64,000 nt of DNA from Megaleporinus macrocephalus (taxonomy: Eukaryota; Chordata; Actinopteri; Characiformes; Anostomidae), in assembly GCA_021613375.1 (NCBI GenBank), contig CM038720.1:41591449-41655448 (forward strand). Direction: 5' to 3'. Positions within the stretch are counted from its first letter, which is position 1, and each line of letters opens with the position of its first letter. Positions 61,291-64,000 of the stretch are shown one piece after another. The position numbers were made by a program, and so were the translations under genes. The notes under the pieces are model-generated. The model ran no database searches, was not told the DNA's origin, and saw nothing but the letters and a program-made list of their open reading frames with translations.

Positions 61291-62023
61291 CTGTGTATTG
61301 GCAAGAAACTGGTGATACAATACGTGTCGTGATACACCTGTCACGATTTAATATATTGCGATACTGCAAGCAGTGTAACACAGCGATTTTCGATGCTTCA
61401 CCAGACTAGAACTCTGCAGTATATTGTTTGAAGTGCTGTTGTAAACATGTAAACATTAACAGTTAGTTAAGCATTTATGTAGGTTGCTCTCCAGGCACAT
61501 CACATGATGGAAAGCACTTGACGATCATTGATGTCCATGATATCGTCATGGTTTTAAATGATTGTGAAATTCAATAATATTGTTTATCGCCACAAGGCTA
61601 CTCGAATCACATTTGGAGGTGTTTTGAAATGTGATTTTATTGTCACTAGGGGTGTAAAAAATATTTCAATATTGAATATCATAATATTATGTTTTGTGAT
61701 ACTGTATCGATTTTCAAAATCACAGTATCGATACACAGATTCCTGGCAGACAGTGAATCACTGTGTGTTGTGTTTAAAACTCTGACCACTAGATGGCAGT
61801 GTTGTAATCCATTTTCAGCTCCACTCCAACATTAACAAGCAGCACAAGGGCGCAGTGCTATTGTAAGCACTATCAAACCTGTTTATATGGTGGGTGCTTT
61901 AACAGTAAGATTAGAAAAATCGCAATATATCACTTTGCAGTATCGCAGTATATCGCGATATATTGGATCGTGACTGTTGTATCACAATATGTATTGGATC
62001 GGCAGGTTCTTGCCAGTACACAG
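61291..62023. mobile_element. 733-bp MITE with CTGTGTATTGGCAAGAA ends
   Basis: Left end CTGTGTATTGGCAAGAAACT, right end AGGTTCTTGCCAGTACACAG: terminal inverted repeats of at least 17 bases, with continued similarity inward (ATACAATACG against CAATATGTAT). It has an AT-rich core and no open frame of note. A CTCF-like core lies at 61,786. Confidence 0.78.
61786..61799 (+). promoter_or_regulatory. CTCF-like core motif inside MITE
   Basis: CCACTAGATGGCAG, a full match to CCASYAGRKGGCRS, followed by TGTTG. It has the same orientation as the one at 2,152 and as the array at 8.2-11.8 kb. Confidence 0.4.
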
Positions 62024-62469
62024 TCTGGACGCCCTGGTAGGTCAAATCAGATTTCAGAGTGTTGTTTGTGTCACTCAGTAGTGCTGAGGTTTAGGAAGAG
62101 CACAAACTCAAGCATTTGCCAAGCTTCCTTCCGGCTAAATGCTAGCTTTTCTTCTGAAACATGGTTTAGTGTCTGATTTCCATCTGCAGTGTAAATGGAG
62201 TGATTCATGCACAATCGGTAGATAGAAGTGGCTCAACTCCTTCACTCCAAATCTCCCTCCAACTAATTCCCCAAATTTGGCAGTCCTGCATGTTAAACTC
62301 TGGACTGGAAAGCCCCTTTGAGCGTGACCCATTATACTGATGGATCACATCAATAATAGTTAGTCATCTCAAATGTTAGCTAACTATCTTACCTGGGTGC
62401 TACACATATGCCGCATATACAGACAGCTGTTGATGGGTGCTAAGCATCTAATGGTCCTGTTTAAACGAG

Positions 62470-63180
62470 GCTTGTCTAGTCATGTCACCCTGTTAATTGG
62501 TCCAGCCAATTTACCCCCTTCGCTGTGTTTTCGGAGTTGGGCGGCTGGCTGTCACACAGCGGAGAGCGCGAAAGACCCAGCGCCTTTTCTCACATCAGTG
62601 CTGGCGGCCCACGCCATGGCCAGTGACATTTGCTTCCAACGCACTTGTGAGCCCTGAGCCATTATCAGACTCCCTCCTTAACCACTGCCTGCTTGTGTGT
62701 TTAACAGCCGAGTGGGGGATGACCTCATTGAGCTCGGCTGAAGATAATGACAAATTCTTCCCAAGGACTTGTTGACTCAGTTTGAATGCTTGGGTCTGAA
62801 TATGTAAGCCTAGCTGTGGCTTTGAAACGTGTTTGTTTTGTCGTTTGTTTTGCATGGGCATTGGGAGTGCCTGCGTCTTGCTGCTCGCCTATTACTGATG
62901 CTAGATATAGAAGTCGTGATTGAGATGACTGTGCCTCCCTGGAGAGCTTGTTTGTCCAAGGCACAAAGGGAGCAGTAGCATGGTGTTGATGACTTGCACA
63001 ATACGGCATGCCCAGGCTCAACCTGACCCCCCTGATCTCCTCCCGTGGAGCCTTTGGGCACATTTACAGTGACAGTGAGGAATTCGCCATCCAATCATTC
63101 AAGGGGGCAGCATCACTGCATTGTCCTGCTGTGTGTCATGGATTTGGTTGCTTATGTAGTTAAAACCAAACAGGGTCAAC
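62470..63180. other. non-repetitive intron segment, possible conserved element
   Basis: Moderate GC, no tandem or dispersed repeat recognised, and no credible exon. It includes TTAATTGGTCCAGCCAATTT and AAGATAATGACAAATTCTTC, which look like transcription-factor-site-rich DNA. No function is claimed. Confidence 0.3.
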
Positions 63181-63752
63181 AGCCACTTAATCATAAGCTA
63201 TTTAGATATCAATCAGGTGTAACTGTGTGTTTGTATATGGATTTTTTTGTTGTTGTGTATATTCAACACAAAGCAGCACATGCTGAACGGCAGAATGAGC
63301 AGATGAGTGCAGTTTAAACTCGTCCTATTGAAATTCATGTTGTCTTCATAGAATAGCCTTGAGGCACCTGGTGAACTCAGGGTGAACTCTGAAGTCAGCA
63401 TTAGAAGTTTAATTTCTACGTGAGAAGATGAATATTACTTGTTCTCGGGATTGTTTGAAGATTGGCAGTGACACTACAGCAGACCCTAAAGACTGATCAA
63501 GCTTGATTTTAGTCTGTGAAATAACTACGCCAGAGTCTTAGCCTTGGTGCTAACAGTGGGTGTTCACTGTATAGCTAGTAGCTTATATTACGATGCACAA
63601 ATATCTTCGTCATGCATTCAAATCAGAAATAGCACAACACCACAAGGGATGCACCAGTGAGGTAGCTTTGGGCCAGTGAGGCTATCTAGTACTCTAAATA
63701 GGACAAACATACTGATACATAAATATTTATACTTAATATGGAAACAATAGCA

Positions 63753-63754
<2 letters not shown>

Positions 63755-63791
<37 letters not shown>
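63755..63791 (+). repeat. (GT)n microsatellite
   Basis: About 18 uninterrupted GT units. Confidence 0.95.
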
Positions 63792-63792
<1 letters not shown>

Positions 63793-64000
63793 TTTAGCAA
63801 TACACTAAAGTAGATGGATGCAAGATGGCATTTGTTAGTGTCGCCATGATGGGTCATATCATGCATCGGTACGGTACATTGCAATACTGTAAGCAAGACG
63901 ATATAGTACTGTTTAAATGTCTGAGGCACCTAAGCTGATTGTTTAAAAGCCCTTATCTCATCAGTAAGTGTATTTTCACCAGTAATAACTGGTGTAGTTC

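Larger units (their letters stand above)
44449..64000 (+). other. nbea: nbea intron 1 (5' part)
   Basis: From the donor to the window end I see no sequence encoding the expected exon 2 block (in the family it follows VETVLNL with LVGG and an acidic segment). NBEA first introns are very long in vertebrates, so 19.5 kb without exon 2 is not surprising. The interval contains a duplicated 1.5-kb segment, fold-back elements, MITE-like repeats, two minisatellites and several non-repetitive GC-richer stretches. Open frames of 149 and 157 codons at 59.1 and 60.1 kb match no family and lie in or near repeats. Confidence 0.75.

Overview
The window is vertebrate nuclear DNA, and almost certainly from a ray-finned fish. 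It has no operons and very little coding sequence. It carries one CpG-rich vertebrate first exon, many CA/GATA/AT microsatellites, fish-type tRNA-derived SINE pieces, fold-back MITE-like elements, and a very heavy load of minisatellites. The repeat styles resemble those of otophysan fishes (characins, catfishes and relatives). That placement is a low-confidence inference from remembered repeat motifs.

The only protein-coding gene I can support is exon 1 of neurobeachin (nbea), on the + strand at 44,164-44,448. It encodes 95 residues and ends at a strong GTGAGT splice donor. It sits in a GC/CpG-rich promoter and 5'UTR block (about 43,685-44,470) with three upstream ORFs and a YY1-like AACATGGCG motif. 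Everything after 44,448 reads as the start of a long nbea intron 1; I found no second exon. Everything before about 43.68 kb is 5' intergenic DNA.

Upstream intergenic region (1-43.6 kb): this is dominated by tandem arrays. They are a 41-bp unit (3.38-3.61 kb and, inverted, 15.34-16.04 kb), a 22-bp unit (4.43-6.58 kb), a CA-plus-CTAGGGGGCAGTGAAACAC unit (8.16-11.85 kb), a 43-bp unit (12.78-14.46 kb), a 20-bp SINE A-box unit (16.87-18.33 kb and, inverted, 34.56-35.37 kb), a 31-bp unit with a 309-bp higher-order period (19.33-21.37 kb), GATA blocks (22.73-24.02 kb), a 28/30-bp unit (28.26-29.29 kb), a 24-bp unit (32.83-33.74 kb), a 23/24-bp unit (36.44-36.95 kb) and a 32-bp unit (39.80-41.01 kb). 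Between them lie SINE fragments, MITE-like repeats, and a few non-repetitive stretches that could hold regulatory DNA.

nbea intron 1 (44.45-64 kb): this holds an old tandem duplication of about 1.5 kb, several fold-back elements, a 28-bp array (55.70-56.91 kb), a 51-bp array (58.03-58.62 kb), and a 733-bp MITE that carries a consensus CTCF core. Tandem arrays make up roughly 30% of the window, mostly upstream of the gene.

The most interesting signals are three. First, about 97 same-orientation copies of a near-consensus CTCF core form a 3.7-kb array. Second, a SINE has had its Pol III A-box head amplified 73-fold in exact 20-bp register ahead of a single B-box, with a 40-copy inverted array of the same unit 16 kb away. 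Third, several arrays look seeded by short direct repeats inside transposable elements. Nothing here is prokaryotic, viral, CRISPR or toxin-related.
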